Positions 44,805 through 54,242 of a stretch of 64,000 nucleotides of DNA are shown here, piece by piece (the first letter of the stretch is position 1; every line of letters begins with the position of its first letter). The notes beneath the pieces were generated by a model. It had not been told where the DNA came from. It saw nothing but the letters and a program-made list of their open reading frames with translations, and did no database searches. Source of the stretch: Shewanella psychropiezotolerans. GTDB taxonomy: Bacteria > Pseudomonadota > Gammaproteobacteria > Enterobacterales > Shewanellaceae. The position numbers and the translations under genes are program-made. The stretch lies in contig NZ_CP041614.1 in assembly GCF_007197555.1 (NCBI RefSeq), positions 5,138,001 to 5,202,000 on the forward strand. The letters run 5' to 3'.

Positions 44805-46313
44805 ATGGAGTTTAGCGTTAAGAGCGGTAGTCCGGAAAAACAGCGTTCAGCCTGTATAGTGGTTGGCGTATATGAACCAAGGCGCCTATCGGGTATTGCT
44901 GAGCAGCTTGATAAAATTAGTGAGGGCTACATTAGCAACTTACTTCGTCGTGGGGATCTCGAAGGCAAGCCAGGGCAGATGCTTCTTTTACATCATGTGC
45001 CTAATGTTCTCAGTGAACGTGTGCTTTTGGTTGGCTGTGGTAAAGAACGCGAGCTCGATGAGCGTCAATACAAGCAGATCATCAACAAAACCATCACTAC
45101 GCTTAACGAAACTGGTTCAATGGAAGCCGTTTGCTTCCTAACTGAACTGCACGTGAAGGGCCGTGATACTTACTGGAAAGTTCGTGAAGCCGTTGAAACT
45201 ACACAGAACAGCCTATACAACTTCGATGTATTGAAGACCAATAAGGGTGAGACTCGCCGTCCGCTACGTAAGCTAGTCTTCAATGTACCTACACGCCGTG
45301 AACTGGCCGTGGGTGAGCGCGCAATCGAACACGGTATGGCCGTGTCAGCCGGTATGCATCTTTGTCGTGATGTTGCCAACATGCCGCCTAACATCTGTAA
45401 TCCAGCCTATCTAGCATCACAAGCTCGCCAAATGGGTGAAGTCTGTGAAGAGCTAACTGTGACCACCTTAGGTGAAGAGCAAATGGCCAAGTTGGGCATG
45501 AACTCGTACCTTGCAGTGGGCCGTGGCAGTGTCAACGAATCCATCATGACTGTGATGGAGTACAAGGGCGCAGTCGACAGCACTCAGAAGCCGATTGTTC
45601 TTATTGGTAAAGGTCTGACATTCGACTCTGGTGGTATTTCACTTAAGCCTGGCGAAGCCATGGATGAAATGAAGTACGACATGGGCGGAGCCGCCGGTGT
45701 TATCGGTGCAATGAAAGCCCTTTGTGACCTGAATCTTAAAATCAATGTGATCGGTATTCTTGCTGGCTGTGAAAACATGCCATCGAGCAATGCTTACCGC
45801 CCAGGTGATATCCTCACCACTATGTCGGGACAAACTGTCGAAGTGTTAAACACAGATGCAGAAGGTCGCCTGGTATTGTGTGATGTATTGACCTACGTTG
45901 AGCGCTTCGACCCTGAGCTAGTTGTCGATACTGCAACTCTGACGGGTGCCTGTGTTATCGCACTGGGTAAACACGCTTCGGGTCTTTTCTCTGGTCATAA
46001 TCCACTGGCACACGAGCTATTAAATGCTGGTGAGCAGAGTGGCGATCGCGCATGGCGCTTACCATTATGGGATGTGTATCAAGAGCATCTTGAAAGCCCA
46101 TTTGCCGATATGACTAACCTTGGTGGTCGTCCCGCTGGTGCCATCACGGCAGCTTGCTTCCTGTCTCGCTTCACCAAGAAGTACAACTGGGCACACTTAG
46201 ATGTTGCCGGTACCGCTTGGAACAGTGGCGCGAACAAGGGCTCTACCGGACGTCCGGTACCGCTATTGACTCAGTTCCTGATCAACCGAGCGGGTGTTCC
46301 TCAAGGGGAATAA
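44805..46313 (+). CDS. pepA: Leucyl aminopeptidase PepA (M17)
   Basis: 502 residues, matching the family length. The M17 signature [10 protein letters not shown] and the metal-binding [14 protein letters not shown] and AATLTGACV are intact. It is a hexameric di-metal exopeptidase in the cytosol; E. coli PepA also binds DNA and acts in ColE1 and carAB control, which cannot be read here. The start ATG 44805 follows AGGAGAG. A strong terminator follows (46337-46369). In E. coli holC and valS come next, but here about 7.9 kb of other genes intervene. Confidence 0.95.
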   Translation: MEFSVKSGSPEKQRSACIVVGVYEPRRLSGIAEQLDKISEGYISNLLRRGDLEGKPGQMLLLHHVPNVLSERVLLVGCGKERELDERQYKQIINKTITTLNETGSMEAVCFLTELHVKGRDTYWKVREAVETTQNSLYNFDVLKTNKGETRRPLRKLVFNVPTRRELAVGERAIEHGMAVSAGMHLCRDVANMPPNICNPAYLASQARQMGEVCEELTVTTLGEEQMAKLGMNSYLAVGRGSVNESIMTVMEYKGAVDSTQKPIVLIGKGLTFDSGGISLKPGEAMDEMKYDMGGAAGVIGAMKALCDLNLKINVIGILAGCENMPSSNAYRPGDILTTMSGQTVEVLNTDAEGRLVLCDVLTYVERFDPELVVDTATLTGACVIALGKHASGLFSGHNPLAHELLNAGEQSGDRAWRLPLWDVYQEHLESPFADMTNLGGRPAGAITAACFLSRFTKKYNWAHLDVAGTAWNSGANKGSTGRPVPLLTQFLINRAGVPQGE

Positions 46314-46336
46314 CACACATTTGAAAAGTTAAGCCG

Positions 46337-46371
46337 AAAGGGCGAAGAATTATCTCTTCGCCCTTTTTATT
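46337..46371 (+). terminator. Terminator of pepA
   Basis: A 12-bp stem (46337-46348 with 46355-46366) with a 6-nt loop is followed by T5 on the plus strand, about 25 bp after the stop. Confidence 0.88.
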
Positions 46372-46525
46372 TGGCTCTGTCCCGCCCTGATATAGGGAGA
46401 TGAGTATAAATCCTCAGCTCCCTGTTTCACTCGTTTTATATCTGTTCGGATTCTTGTAGCCTATGATCTAGACTAAATCGACCCGATCCTAATACCCAAA
46501 GAAAAAGGAAGCCCAAGACCGTTGA

Positions 46526-47518
46526 TTAGTTCGAATTAGTCTTCACTACAATTTTCCCGATTGCTTTATTTTCGTCCATTAAGGTATGGGCTTGGCGAAT
46601 ATCATCGAAATCGAAGACCTCCGATGTGATATTGGGCATACTCCCCTGTGCCACTTGCTCAGCGATCCAATTCAATGGTGATGCATTCAGAGGCAGAGCC
46701 TCGCTCCCCAACATACCACTCTGGAAGAAACTCAGTTTTATCGAGCTGGGTAAATCACTCATCAAACCAAAGCTCTCAATTACAGGTGCGCCTCCCAGTA
46801 AACCCACAACTGTCACTTCTCCCCAGGGCCTCAATGCCTTCATGGTATCGATGACGGTCGATGCCCCAACCACTTCTAAGGCCTTATCCACTCCCTTAGG
46901 ATAAAGAGTCCGCACAGCTGCTGAAACCTCTCCATCATCGATCAGCACATGATCTGCCCCCAGTGATTTCAGACGTTCGACATTGCTCTCCTGCCTCGTG
47001 GTCGCTATCACGCTCAAGCCTCGCGCCTTGGCATAGGTTAATCCGGCAAGCCCAAGAGAAGATGTCGCCCCACGTATAAGCAAGGTTTCACCCGTTCGTA
47101 TATTCAAAGTTCTATCCAGCGCTCCCCATACTGTTAAATAGGCTTGTGGCAACGCCGCCAGTAACACAAAGTCCACATCACTATTGATGACTTGCACATT
47201 GCTTTTATTCACTGTGATGATTTCGGCATACCCACCGTGGCGGGCAAACATCATTCCGCCCATGGCAGTTACCACCTTATCACCTATTCTGAAGGTATTA
47301 CTTGGGTCCTCCAACACCACTCCAGCGGCCTCGATACCTGGAGAAAATTCTGGGTTGATGGTGCCAAATGCTCCGTTACGATAATAGGTTTCCGCCTTAT
47401 TCAATCCAAATGCTTTCACTCGTATTTTAACTTCACCTTGGGCAGTCACGGGCTCACTCATCTCACGAATTTCTAGTACTTCTGGACCACCGGCTTGCGT
47501 TGCTATAATTGCTTTCAT
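46526..47518 (-). CDS. Quinone oxidoreductase-like medium-chain dehydrogenase
   Basis: 330 residues of the zinc-free MDR branch. VRVK-like KIRVKAFGLNKAETYYRNG (about 31-49) is the catalytic-domain motif without the usual zinc ligands, and LIRGATSSLGLAGLTYAKAR (about 147-166) the NADPH-binding loop. Such enzymes reduce quinones or enones with NADPH in the cytosol. A LysR regulator gene is divergent 169 bp away and is the likely controller. Part of the block between pepA and holC. Confidence 0.82.
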   Translation of the reverse strand: MKAIIATQAGGPEVLEIREMSEPVTAQGEVKIRVKAFGLNKAETYYRNGAFGTINPEFSPGIEAAGVVLEDPSNTFRIGDKVVTAMGGMMFARHGGYAEIITVNKSNVQVINSDVDFVLLAALPQAYLTVWGALDRTLNIRTGETLLIRGATSSLGLAGLTYAKARGLSVIATTRQESNVERLKSLGADHVLIDDGEVSAAVRTLYPKGVDKALEVVGASTVIDTMKALRPWGEVTVVGLLGGAPVIESFGLMSDLPSSIKLSFFQSGMLGSEALPLNASPLNWIAEQVAQGSMPNITSEVFDFDDIRQAHTLMDENKAIGKIVVKTNSN

Positions 47519-47687
47519 AAAGCATTTCCTATGGAGTTAATGTTTGTTGATAGGACAACTATAACGAGTCGATTAACCTAAAATTAGAGACCATTTCATG
47601 AATTACTTTTCCATTTATAGTGGTAATCTAGAAACCATCATCCGATTAACCTTATTTCACAGCTAAATATCAAGGTGCTAATCAGTC

Positions 47688-48584
47688 ATGGATCTCAACT
47701 CATTGAACATTTTCGTACATGTGGTTCAGCAAGGCAGCTTCTCAGGGGCCTCAAGGGCAATGAATATTCCAGTTGCAACGATCAGCCGTCGAGTCAGTGA
47801 GCTCGAGGCACAATTGCAGCAAAGTCTACTCGTTCGCACGACGCGAAAATTGACCTTGACCCCATCAGGTAAAGTTCTTTATCAAAGAGCCTGCGTGGGG
47901 CTAGATGAAATTTTTGCAGCTAAACAAGCCATGAATGAGCAACAGGAAGAATACAAAGGAAAGCTGAGGATCTCGATTCCTCCGGCGCTCTACGTACTAG
48001 ATGACATGTTTCATGCCTTCAATGAAGCCTATCCCGACATACAGCTAGAAGTGTTCAGTTCAGTGAAGAAAGTCGATTTTATCGAAGATGATATCGATAT
48101 TCTTATCAGGATTGGTAAGCTTAATTATGAGTCCGCAATAGCCAGGCATTTGGGACAATTTAGGCATGTAATTGTCAGTAGCCAAAAGTTTATCAATCGC
48201 TACGGTATGCCTAAGCATCCATCAGAATTGGCTACTCTTCCTATTGCTGCCTGGATATCTCGAGACAGTGAAGTGATATGGCAACTGGGCGAGCACTGTC
48301 AGTCGATTAAGCCTAAGTTTTTGTCCAATGATTATGCCCATATTCTTTCATCCATCCGCACGGGCAACATGCTGGGTGAGCTCCCCCCTATGCTGGCAAA
48401 TTCTTTGATCGATTCCGGGGAGCTGGTAGAGGTGTTGACCGACTTTCCCTTGCCTCTTATCGATCTACACTTACTCTACCCAAGCCGTAAACACCTATCT
48501 CGCCTAAGCAAGGCCTTCATCGATGACTTTATCGCGTTTTGTCAACAACACAGCCATGACGGAACTCTGTTTAACCGTATCTAG
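47688..48584 (+). CDS. LysR-family transcriptional regulator
   Basis: 298 residues. The N-terminal helix-turn-helix is at about 2-60 (FVHVVQQGSFSGASRAMNIPVATISRRVSELE) and the effector-binding domain at about 88-290. It belongs to the CrgA/AaeR-like group by its HTH. It is divergent from the quinone reductase gene, which is the usual target layout, and 128 bp before a LysE exporter gene on the same strand. The effector is probably an electrophile or quinone, by inference. Confidence 0.88.
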   Translation: MDLNSLNIFVHVVQQGSFSGASRAMNIPVATISRRVSELEAQLQQSLLVRTTRKLTLTPSGKVLYQRACVGLDEIFAAKQAMNEQQEEYKGKLRISIPPALYVLDDMFHAFNEAYPDIQLEVFSSVKKVDFIEDDIDILIRIGKLNYESAIARHLGQFRHVIVSSQKFINRYGMPKHPSELATLPIAAWISRDSEVIWQLGEHCQSIKPKFLSNDYAHILSSIRTGNMLGELPPMLANSLIDSGELVEVLTDFPLPLIDLHLLYPSRKHLSRLSKAFIDDFIAFCQQHSHDGTLFNRI

Positions 48585-48711
48585 GGACGATTGCTCCTTC
48601 GAGCTTTAATTTTGTACAAATTTGAAAAAAAATATACACACACTAAAAATACAGGTAAAAGATGCAAACCTAATATGGGTTAAATTTAGATGAGCAATTC
48701 AAGGAGTACAT

Positions 48712-49353
48712 ATGGAATTAAGCACAATCTTAATGTTTGTCATTGCATCTCTATCCATCAATCTGATCCCCGGGCCTGATGTGGTGTACATAGTATCTAA
48801 TACCATGAAGGGTAAATTAAAATCGGGGATTGCGGCATCTCTAGGGCTAGGTGCTGGCTATTTGGTACATACTTTAGCCGCGGTATTTGGCTTATCGGCG
48901 CTAATACTAAGCTCTGCCTTCCTGTTCAGTGTGGTTAAGTACTTAGGCGCGGCCTATCTACTATATTTGGGAATCACCTCGCTAATAAACTGTTACAAAG
49001 GTCAATCTAAACTGGTTGCCAATAATGACACTGAGTCTCGAGTTACGAGTGTTAGAAATGTGTTTACACAAGGGGTTGTCGTTAGCGTACTAAACCCTAA
49101 AGTGGCCATGTTTTACCTGGCTTTCTTACCACAATTTATTGATATATCTTCTCAATCAGCCACTAAAGAGTTGATGATTTTAGGGCTATTGTTCAGCGCT
49201 CTGGCTACAGGCTGTAATTTAGTCTATTCCTTCTTAGGCAGCATACTATTTAGTAGCCCAAAAGCTGCAAAGTATTCCAGAGGTATAGAGGGAGGCTCAG
49301 GTCTTATACTCGTGGGTTTAAGTGCAAAAATTGCCTTGAGTGAAAGTCAGTAA
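48712..49353 (+). CDS. LysE/RhtB-family exporter
   Basis: 213 residues, six transmembrane segments. NLIPGPDVVYIVSNTMKGKL (about 17-36) and SVLNPKVAMFYLAFLPQFID (about 124-143) are the family motifs, and the Asp after GPG suggests an RhtB-like amino-acid or homoserine/lactone exporter. Strong AAGGAGTACAT site. It could be co-regulated with the LysR gene just upstream. Confidence 0.87.
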   Translation: MELSTILMFVIASLSINLIPGPDVVYIVSNTMKGKLKSGIAASLGLGAGYLVHTLAAVFGLSALILSSAFLFSVVKYLGAAYLLYLGITSLINCYKGQSKLVANNDTESRVTSVRNVFTQGVVVSVLNPKVAMFYLAFLPQFIDISSQSATKELMILGLLFSALATGCNLVYSFLGSILFSSPKAAKYSRGIEGGSGLILVGLSAKIALSESQ

Positions 49354-49394
49354 ATTTATGCACAAGATGTGAGAGTGGCCTCATGGAGCGACTC

Positions 49395-49838
49395 TCACTT
49401 GATGAGTTCTGGGGCTCCAGGCCCCAGTGGCTGACCATAGCTGAACTCGATAAAGTTGCCATCGGGATCTCTGACGCCGCAATAATATCCCGCAGGGTAT
49501 TTATCGTTCCGTACCCCCCAAACCAAAATCCCCTCTTCCTCGGCGCGTTTGGCCACCCTATCCACGGCTTCTTTACTCTCCAGAGCAAAACCTAAGTGGG
49601 AAAAGTCGTTCATCTGCTGTTTATGGCCACATCCTCCGGGAAGCACCACAATAATAAACTGCGATTCCTGTCCCGGCTCACAAAGCCAAACAATACGCTT
49701 TTCTCCGCTTGGCCGTTCATGGCTATTACCGCAGGGGCGTTCATGAATGACACTCATGCCAGCGTAAGAAGAGTAAAAGTCGACACAGGCTTCAAGGTCC
49801 ATGACGTGTAAAGCAATATGGGTCAGTGCAATCGCCAT
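49395..49838 (-). CDS. VOC-family (glyoxalase/bleomycin resistance) protein
   Basis: 147 residues, one vicinal-oxygen-chelate domain. IALTHIALHVMDLEACVDFY gives the first metal His, FSHLGFALESKEAVDRV the second, and the C-terminal GVRDPDGNFIEFSYGQ the Glu ligand. The family covers glyoxalase I-type and dioxygenase enzymes, and the substrate here is open. A decayed copy of its 5' end lies just upstream (49896-49980), a trace of a lost tandem paralogue. Confidence 0.82.
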   Translation of the reverse strand: MAIALTHIALHVMDLEACVDFYSSYAGMSVIHERPCGNSHERPSGEKRIVWLCEPGQESQFIIVVLPGGCGHKQQMNDFSHLGFALESKEAVDRVAKRAEEEGILVWGVRNDKYPAGYYCGVRDPDGNFIEFSYGQPLGPGAPELIK

Positions 49839-49895
49839 CTATAATCTCCCTTCGCAATTAAGCCGCCGGTAAGCGCTTATACGATAAAGCTCAAT

Positions 49896-49980
49896 AACAT
49901 TCATGACATGCAATCAGACATAATGGACCAGTGTAATCGCCATCTATAACCTTCCTTCACATTTAAGTCGCCTGTAGACA
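49896..49980 (-). pseudogene. Remnant of a duplicated VOC gene 5' end
   Basis: About 60 bp around 49905-49965 resemble the start region of the adjacent VOC gene (including the start codon, preceding leader and following codons). After about nine codons (MAITLVHYV) a stop occurs. It points to a tandem duplication later deleted. Confidence 0.5.
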
Positions 49981-50333
49981 GCCTTGTGATATAGGTTTGA
50001 TAATAGCGGACGCACTAACTTTAGCCCCATCAACCAAGCCAATGGTTTCAGTATCGGCACCCGTTGCATCAAGACTATGTAGGCATCAAGCTCAGATACG
50101 ACTCTAGGTTTCTTTACATTTTCGCATTCACCAATGATCACATGTAGTTCGGTTAGCGCCTTGAACGGTTCAATCCCCCAAGCCTTTAACTTCTCGTCCT
50201 GATCTGTAATATCGAACCAGTTGACCCCATCGGCATGGCCTCCCGCGATACGTGAATAATTATCTCTATCCTTGATGCATCGGGGACAGGCACCATCGTA
50301 GAGGACATATAAATTTGGCTGACTTGGGTTCAT
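49944..50333 (-). CDS. DCC-family thiol-disulfide oxidoreductase (DUF393)
   Basis: 129 residues. NLYVLYDGACPRCIKDRDNY (about 7-26) is the DxDCPxC-like motif of the DCC family, with Cys at the redox site. The C-terminal half has the family's hydrophobic helix (LKPLAWLMGLKLVRPLLSNL). It is presumed to handle thiol or disulfide exchange; function is unproven. The stop region at 49944 overlaps the VOC gene remnant. Confidence 0.75.
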   Translation of the reverse strand: MNPSQPNLYVLYDGACPRCIKDRDNYSRIAGGHADGVNWFDITDQDEKLKAWGIEPFKALTELHVIIGECENVKKPRVVSELDAYIVLMQRVPILKPLAWLMGLKLVRPLLSNLYHKAVYRRLKCEGRL

Positions 50334-50617
50334 ATATTGAGTTTAGTCGATATATATCGCCCACTTTTCAGTGAAAATACTTAGGGTAAAAGTGATCAGA
50401 ATGTCCTATCTTTAAATTCTGGCTTTATAAAGGATTCAACCTAGAGCCAGCTCGGCTGTAATCAAGACCTATCAATATCGAACCTTCATTATTAATCCTT
50501 ATGTTATGCCTTCTCAAGGTTAAAAGGTTCATTGCTCCACTTCGATATCTTCAAGATTGTTATGCATTCATTTACTGTGACAAGGCCCTTGATAAAAGGG
50601 TGAATAGGAGAAGTCTT

Positions 50618-50821
50618 ATGGAAAAACTGAGAAAAGGTCCAATGACCATTGAGTTAGGCGGCAAGAAATACCCCGAATGGGTGGAAAACTCAGAAGGCTA
50701 CTGGGACTTCCATCGCGCTTTTACCAACAACAGATATACTGAATCACCCAACAGCCAAGTAGGACAAGATGAATGTGTCCTCTCTGAAGCCGGGATATAT
50801 CGATTAAGGATAATCCATTGA
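50618..50821 (+). CDS. Small hypothetical protein
   Basis: 67 residues from ATG 50618 (MEKLRKGPMTIELGGKKYPE), chosen for its strong AGGAG site; the frame is open to 50501 but has no start support. No membrane segment. Aromatic and charged (YWDFHRAFTNNRYTES), probably a small folded cytosolic protein. Family unknown. Confidence 0.55.
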   Translation: MEKLRKGPMTIELGGKKYPEWVENSEGYWDFHRAFTNNRYTESPNSQVGQDECVLSEAGIYRLRIIH

Positions 50822-50880
50822 CCTTTCTTTATATAAGAAGCTCTAGCTTGGAATGAAAGGACCTAACCAAGTACATAATG

Positions 50881-50913
50881 AAAAAGCCAGTAGCGTTTAG
50901 CTACTGGCTTTTA
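50881..50913. terminator. Bidirectional terminator between the small gene and the SDR gene
   Basis: A 13-bp stem flanking GTTTA, with an A run on the left and a T run on the right. It is located between the convergent genes at 50821 and 50951. Confidence 0.88.
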
Positions 50914-50950
50914 GAAAAATCATCAATATTTTAGCATGTGACACTTATCA

Positions 50951-51556
50951 CTAAGCATCCACAAAAATAACTTCACCGGTAAGGAATCCATCAACAGAAC
51001 GTTCAAATGCTTTGCCCACTCGCTTTCCTGAGACAGGCTCAAATCCTGGCATCATCTCACCATAAACATCCCAGGCCTCTTCAAGGACGGTAGGATTAAC
51101 CACATTGATTCGGGTACTTCTTGGCATTTCAAGTGCAACGCATTTTACAAAAGTGTCAATCGCACCACTTGTTGTCGCATCCGCAATGGCGTATGGAATA
51201 GGTTTAACATTCAAAATACCGCTGATTAAGGTAAATGAACCCCCATCTGTAATGTACTTCTGACCAATACGAACTAGATTAATTTGCCCCATCATTTTAC
51301 TCATGACCGTTGTCATCCATTGAACTTCTGTCATCTCGGTAAAATTGGCATACTCACAAAAACCAACCGTATTGACCACAGCATCGAAGTGCCCCACTTT
51401 CTCATAGAGCGCTTCAATAGATTGTTCATCGGTAATATCAACAAGGTGATCGACATCCCCTGAGCGGCCAGCCGTAATAACCTTGTGCCTACCTAGCCCT
51501 GTTAACGCGGCCTGACCCATTTTACCTAGTGCACCAATTAAAATTACTGTCTTCAT
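50951..51556 (-). CDS. Short-chain dehydrogenase-like protein lacking the usual catalytic Lys
   Basis: 201 residues from ATG 51556 (GGAGAT site). The Rossmann start is VILIGALGKMGQAALTGLG. It fits the compact SDR group, and VNTVGFCEY marks the NNAG-like strand. At the active site ISGILNVKPIPYAIADATTS has Ser and Tyr but no YxxxK lysine, so classic SDR chemistry is doubtful. It is divergent from a LysR gene by about 150 bp, the probable regulator. Confidence 0.7.
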   Translation of the reverse strand: MKTVILIGALGKMGQAALTGLGRHKVITAGRSGDVDHLVDITDEQSIEALYEKVGHFDAVVNTVGFCEYANFTEMTEVQWMTTVMSKMMGQINLVRIGQKYITDGGSFTLISGILNVKPIPYAIADATTSGAIDTFVKCVALEMPRSTRINVVNPTVLEEAWDVYGEMMPGFEPVSGKRVGKAFERSVDGFLTGEVIFVDA

Positions 51557-51703
51557 TTTTATCTCCAATCGTTGAATTAACTTGATGCAAGAAGCTTAAC
51601 AACCGCAATGAACAAATAGAAACAAACATTATTTGTTAGTGATACAAGGTTTTTTGGTTATGTGTTAGGTTGAAGTAAGAGCTTGATATTGGAGGAAGTC
51701 ATA

Positions 51704-52600
51704 GTGAGTAAGCTAGATCGATTAGACATAAAACAGTTGAGGGTTTTTCAAGCCTTAATACGCGAAGAAAATGCTTCTAAAGCTGCGCACCAACTCGGTT
51801 TGACTCAGCAAGCGGTTAGTGAGCATTTAAAAAAGCTACGAGACGTGTTTGATGACAGATTGTTTGTTAGAAAAACCAATGGATTTGTGCCGACACCATT
51901 CGCTAAAGAGTTATCGATAGGTGTCGATAAACTGCTGCTTGATTTCAAGTTGCTGTTGTCACCGAACACCTTCTCCCCCGAAAAGGCCAGTGGCACTTTT
52001 GTTATTTCAGCCACCGACTATGCACAACAAATAGTGCTACCTGTATTGATTGCGAAACTAAGAAAACAATCGCCGAATTTGAAATTGATTGTCAGAGATT
52101 TTGAAATCGATAAGCTGCATGAACTGATGGTGAGCGGTAAAGTGAACTTGGCTATCGCATGCCCTGAGCACATTCCAGACAGCTACCCCATGATTAAATT
52201 ATTTGAAGAGCACCATGTTTGTGTGGCATCTGCGAGTTCAACTATTTCACAAAAGATGTCACAAACGACGCCAACTTTAGCTGAAATCGCAAGTTACCCA
52301 ACGATTATCGCTTCGCCATCACGGCCAAATTTTAAAGGCTCAATTGATGATTGGTTTTCGCAATTTGGCTTAAAGAGAAATATTGTCGTGTCAGCTCCCT
52401 GCTTCTCTATTGTGCCTATGTATCTTGAAACAACCGACTCCATCGCCTTTTTACCTTCCAGGGCCATCAAAGGCCTGGATATCGTGACCATTCCTTTAGA
52501 GCAATCACCTGATAGTTTCAATGTGATTGCAGCTTGGCACCCTCGCTACAATGATGACCCACTGCAAAAATGGGTCATCTCCTTACTTGAGCTTGAGTAA
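51704..52600 (+). CDS. LysR-family transcriptional regulator
   Basis: 298 residues from GTG 51704, which has an excellent GGAGG at the right distance; longer frames from 51683 have none. The HTH is at about 8-65 (IKQLRVFQALIREENASKAA, LTQQAVSEHLKKLRDVF) and a type 2 periplasmic-binding-like effector domain follows. The NodD/LeuO-like branch is suggested. It is divergent from the SDR gene, so it probably controls that gene and itself. Confidence 0.87.
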   Translation: MSKLDRLDIKQLRVFQALIREENASKAAHQLGLTQQAVSEHLKKLRDVFDDRLFVRKTNGFVPTPFAKELSIGVDKLLLDFKLLLSPNTFSPEKASGTFVISATDYAQQIVLPVLIAKLRKQSPNLKLIVRDFEIDKLHELMVSGKVNLAIACPEHIPDSYPMIKLFEEHHVCVASASSTISQKMSQTTPTLAEIASYPTIIASPSRPNFKGSIDDWFSQFGLKRNIVVSAPCFSIVPMYLETTDSIAFLPSRAIKGLDIVTIPLEQSPDSFNVIAAWHPRYNDDPLQKWVISLLELE

Positions 52601-53271
52601 CCTAGGTGTTTTCAGAATGAAAAATAGGTTCCCTACGGATGAAGGCTGGTTACATTTTCTCTATGGATCGTTGGTAGTTGGTTTGAAGATCTTACCTTCA
52701 TAGCGACTTACCGACTGCCCGGCGAGGCATATGCACTATTTACTTTGACAAGGGTCTGCAAGACTCTGTGAAGCCATCCATAGCCGCTCTGCGGTTTCCA
52801 ACAACTTAGTGTTTAACGGCCAGTTCGGCATCCACACCTCTCGTTCGAAGAGTACTACTAGGTGATACCTCACCCTGAAACCTAAGCTCGCAGCCGCATC
52901 TACACCGAGTTATTCACAAGCAGAGTTATCTTGCTAGTCGACTTCATAGTAACGGGGTCATAACTTCGAATACAGATTAATTAGCTAGGCCCCCCTTGCC
53001 CGCACCTTGCCACCAATCAAGCACTTTCCAAAAAATCCAAGCCGTTAGGTTTGAAAAAGTTTTACTCTGACTCAATTTTCAGCCCCAATTTGTAACTACT
53101 TTTGACCAGCCCACAAACCTAGAAACTGAGCCGCGTAAGGAGTCATTACAGCTAAGTGTTAGAACAAACCCATTCGAATTATTTATTATATTGTTCCTCC
53201 AGCATGTACTAGGCTTCAGTATACACTGACCCTATTTTCTACAAAAAAATTATTGTAGCTAAGTGATTCCC
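52601..53271. other. Gene-free stretch of about 670 bp with degenerate sequence
   Basis: No full gene. A minus-strand frame of about 55 codons near 52746-52912 reads like protein (contains VRYHLVVLFEREVWMPNWPL) but has no start. The DNA seems less AT-rich than the following gene, as in a decayed insertion. The 3' 100 bp are AT-rich and should hold the promoter of the binding-protein gene. Confidence 0.4.
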
Positions 53272-53991
53272 ATGAAAAAAAATATTCAATCCCTACTTAT
53301 TTTTTTCTTATTTTTCACAGGTGTTAGTGTCGCTGCAGATGAAACCTATTTGATTGGAACATTTCCAATCCCATTAATGGTAGAAGATAAAGACAACGGG
53401 ATATTTATTGAGTTAACTAAAGAAATTGCTAAGCGTAGTAAAATAAAAATCACTATAAAAGTATTACCACCTAAAAGAATCACCACCTATTTCGCTGAAA
53501 ATATACTCCATGGCTTTTTTCCAGCTCTGGATGTCATGGTTACCCATAAAATATCCAAATCAGAATCAATTTATATCAAAAAAGATTTTGGTTTTACTAA
53601 ACAGGGTCAACCTCTGGTCAAATCGATTACTGACCTTACCGGGAAGCATATTGGAATGACTCTCGGATACCCATATTCAAAAGAAATAACTGCAAATTTA
53701 TCCTTCACCACTAGTACTGCCCCAAGTGATATTAATAACATAATAATGCTAGATGCAGGCCATATTGATGTTTTTGTCGTTGAAGAAAAATCTGGGCTCA
53801 AAGCAATAGAACAAAGCGGCAAGAACAATATTAGTTACGACTCTGAACAACCATTGTCCCGCCAAAATGTCTATTACGCATTTCAATCAGATAAAACGGG
53901 CCAACGACTAGCCTTACTCTTCTCAAAAGCCCTGGTTGAAATGAAAAACGACGGCACATTTGAAAATATAATGTCCAAAGTGGATGAATAA
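53272..53991 (+). CDS. Orphan periplasmic solute-binding protein (SBP_bac_3-like)
   Basis: 239 residues from ATG 53272; a GTG at 53263 is possible. Signal peptide about 1-22 (GVSVAA|DE). The mature protein matches the amino-acid-type binding fold: YLIGTFPIPLMVEDKDNGIF, IFIELTKEIAKRSKIKITIK and GKHIGMTLGYPYSKEI. No ABC permease or ATPase adjoins, so it might act as a sensor or a lone scavenger. The gene is AT-rich and sits next to degenerate DNA; a recent acquisition is plausible. Confidence 0.7.
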   Translation: MKKNIQSLLIFFLFFTGVSVAADETYLIGTFPIPLMVEDKDNGIFIELTKEIAKRSKIKITIKVLPPKRITTYFAENILHGFFPALDVMVTHKISKSESIYIKKDFGFTKQGQPLVKSITDLTGKHIGMTLGYPYSKEITANLSFTTSTAPSDINNIIMLDAGHIDVFVVEEKSGLKAIEQSGKNNISYDSEQPLSRQNVYYAFQSDKTGQRLALLFSKALVEMKNDGTFENIMSKVDE

Positions 53992-54242
53992 CCATTTAAC
54001 TCAAAACTTAATCCCGCTCAAAGTTGTTGCCAGACCACTAGCGGCTTCACTTTGTCGTTACTGCACATCCGCTGCATAAGGATATGGTGCTGTATTGATA
54101 TGATAGAAGTTAAAATCGACAAAAAAGAAGCTGAACACTAGCCTCCACTCTGGTTTAAAGCATAGGTTTTGGTGTAAAATCCCTTGCTTCGACAGTAAAT
54201 CAAGCCTATTCACTAAAACTGAAAGCCAAGACTAAGCCTACT

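Noticed and set aside
49369..49398. 8-bp hairpin between the LysE and VOC genes
   Set aside because: It overlaps the VOC stop, has a 14-nt loop and no T run. Not listed as a terminator.
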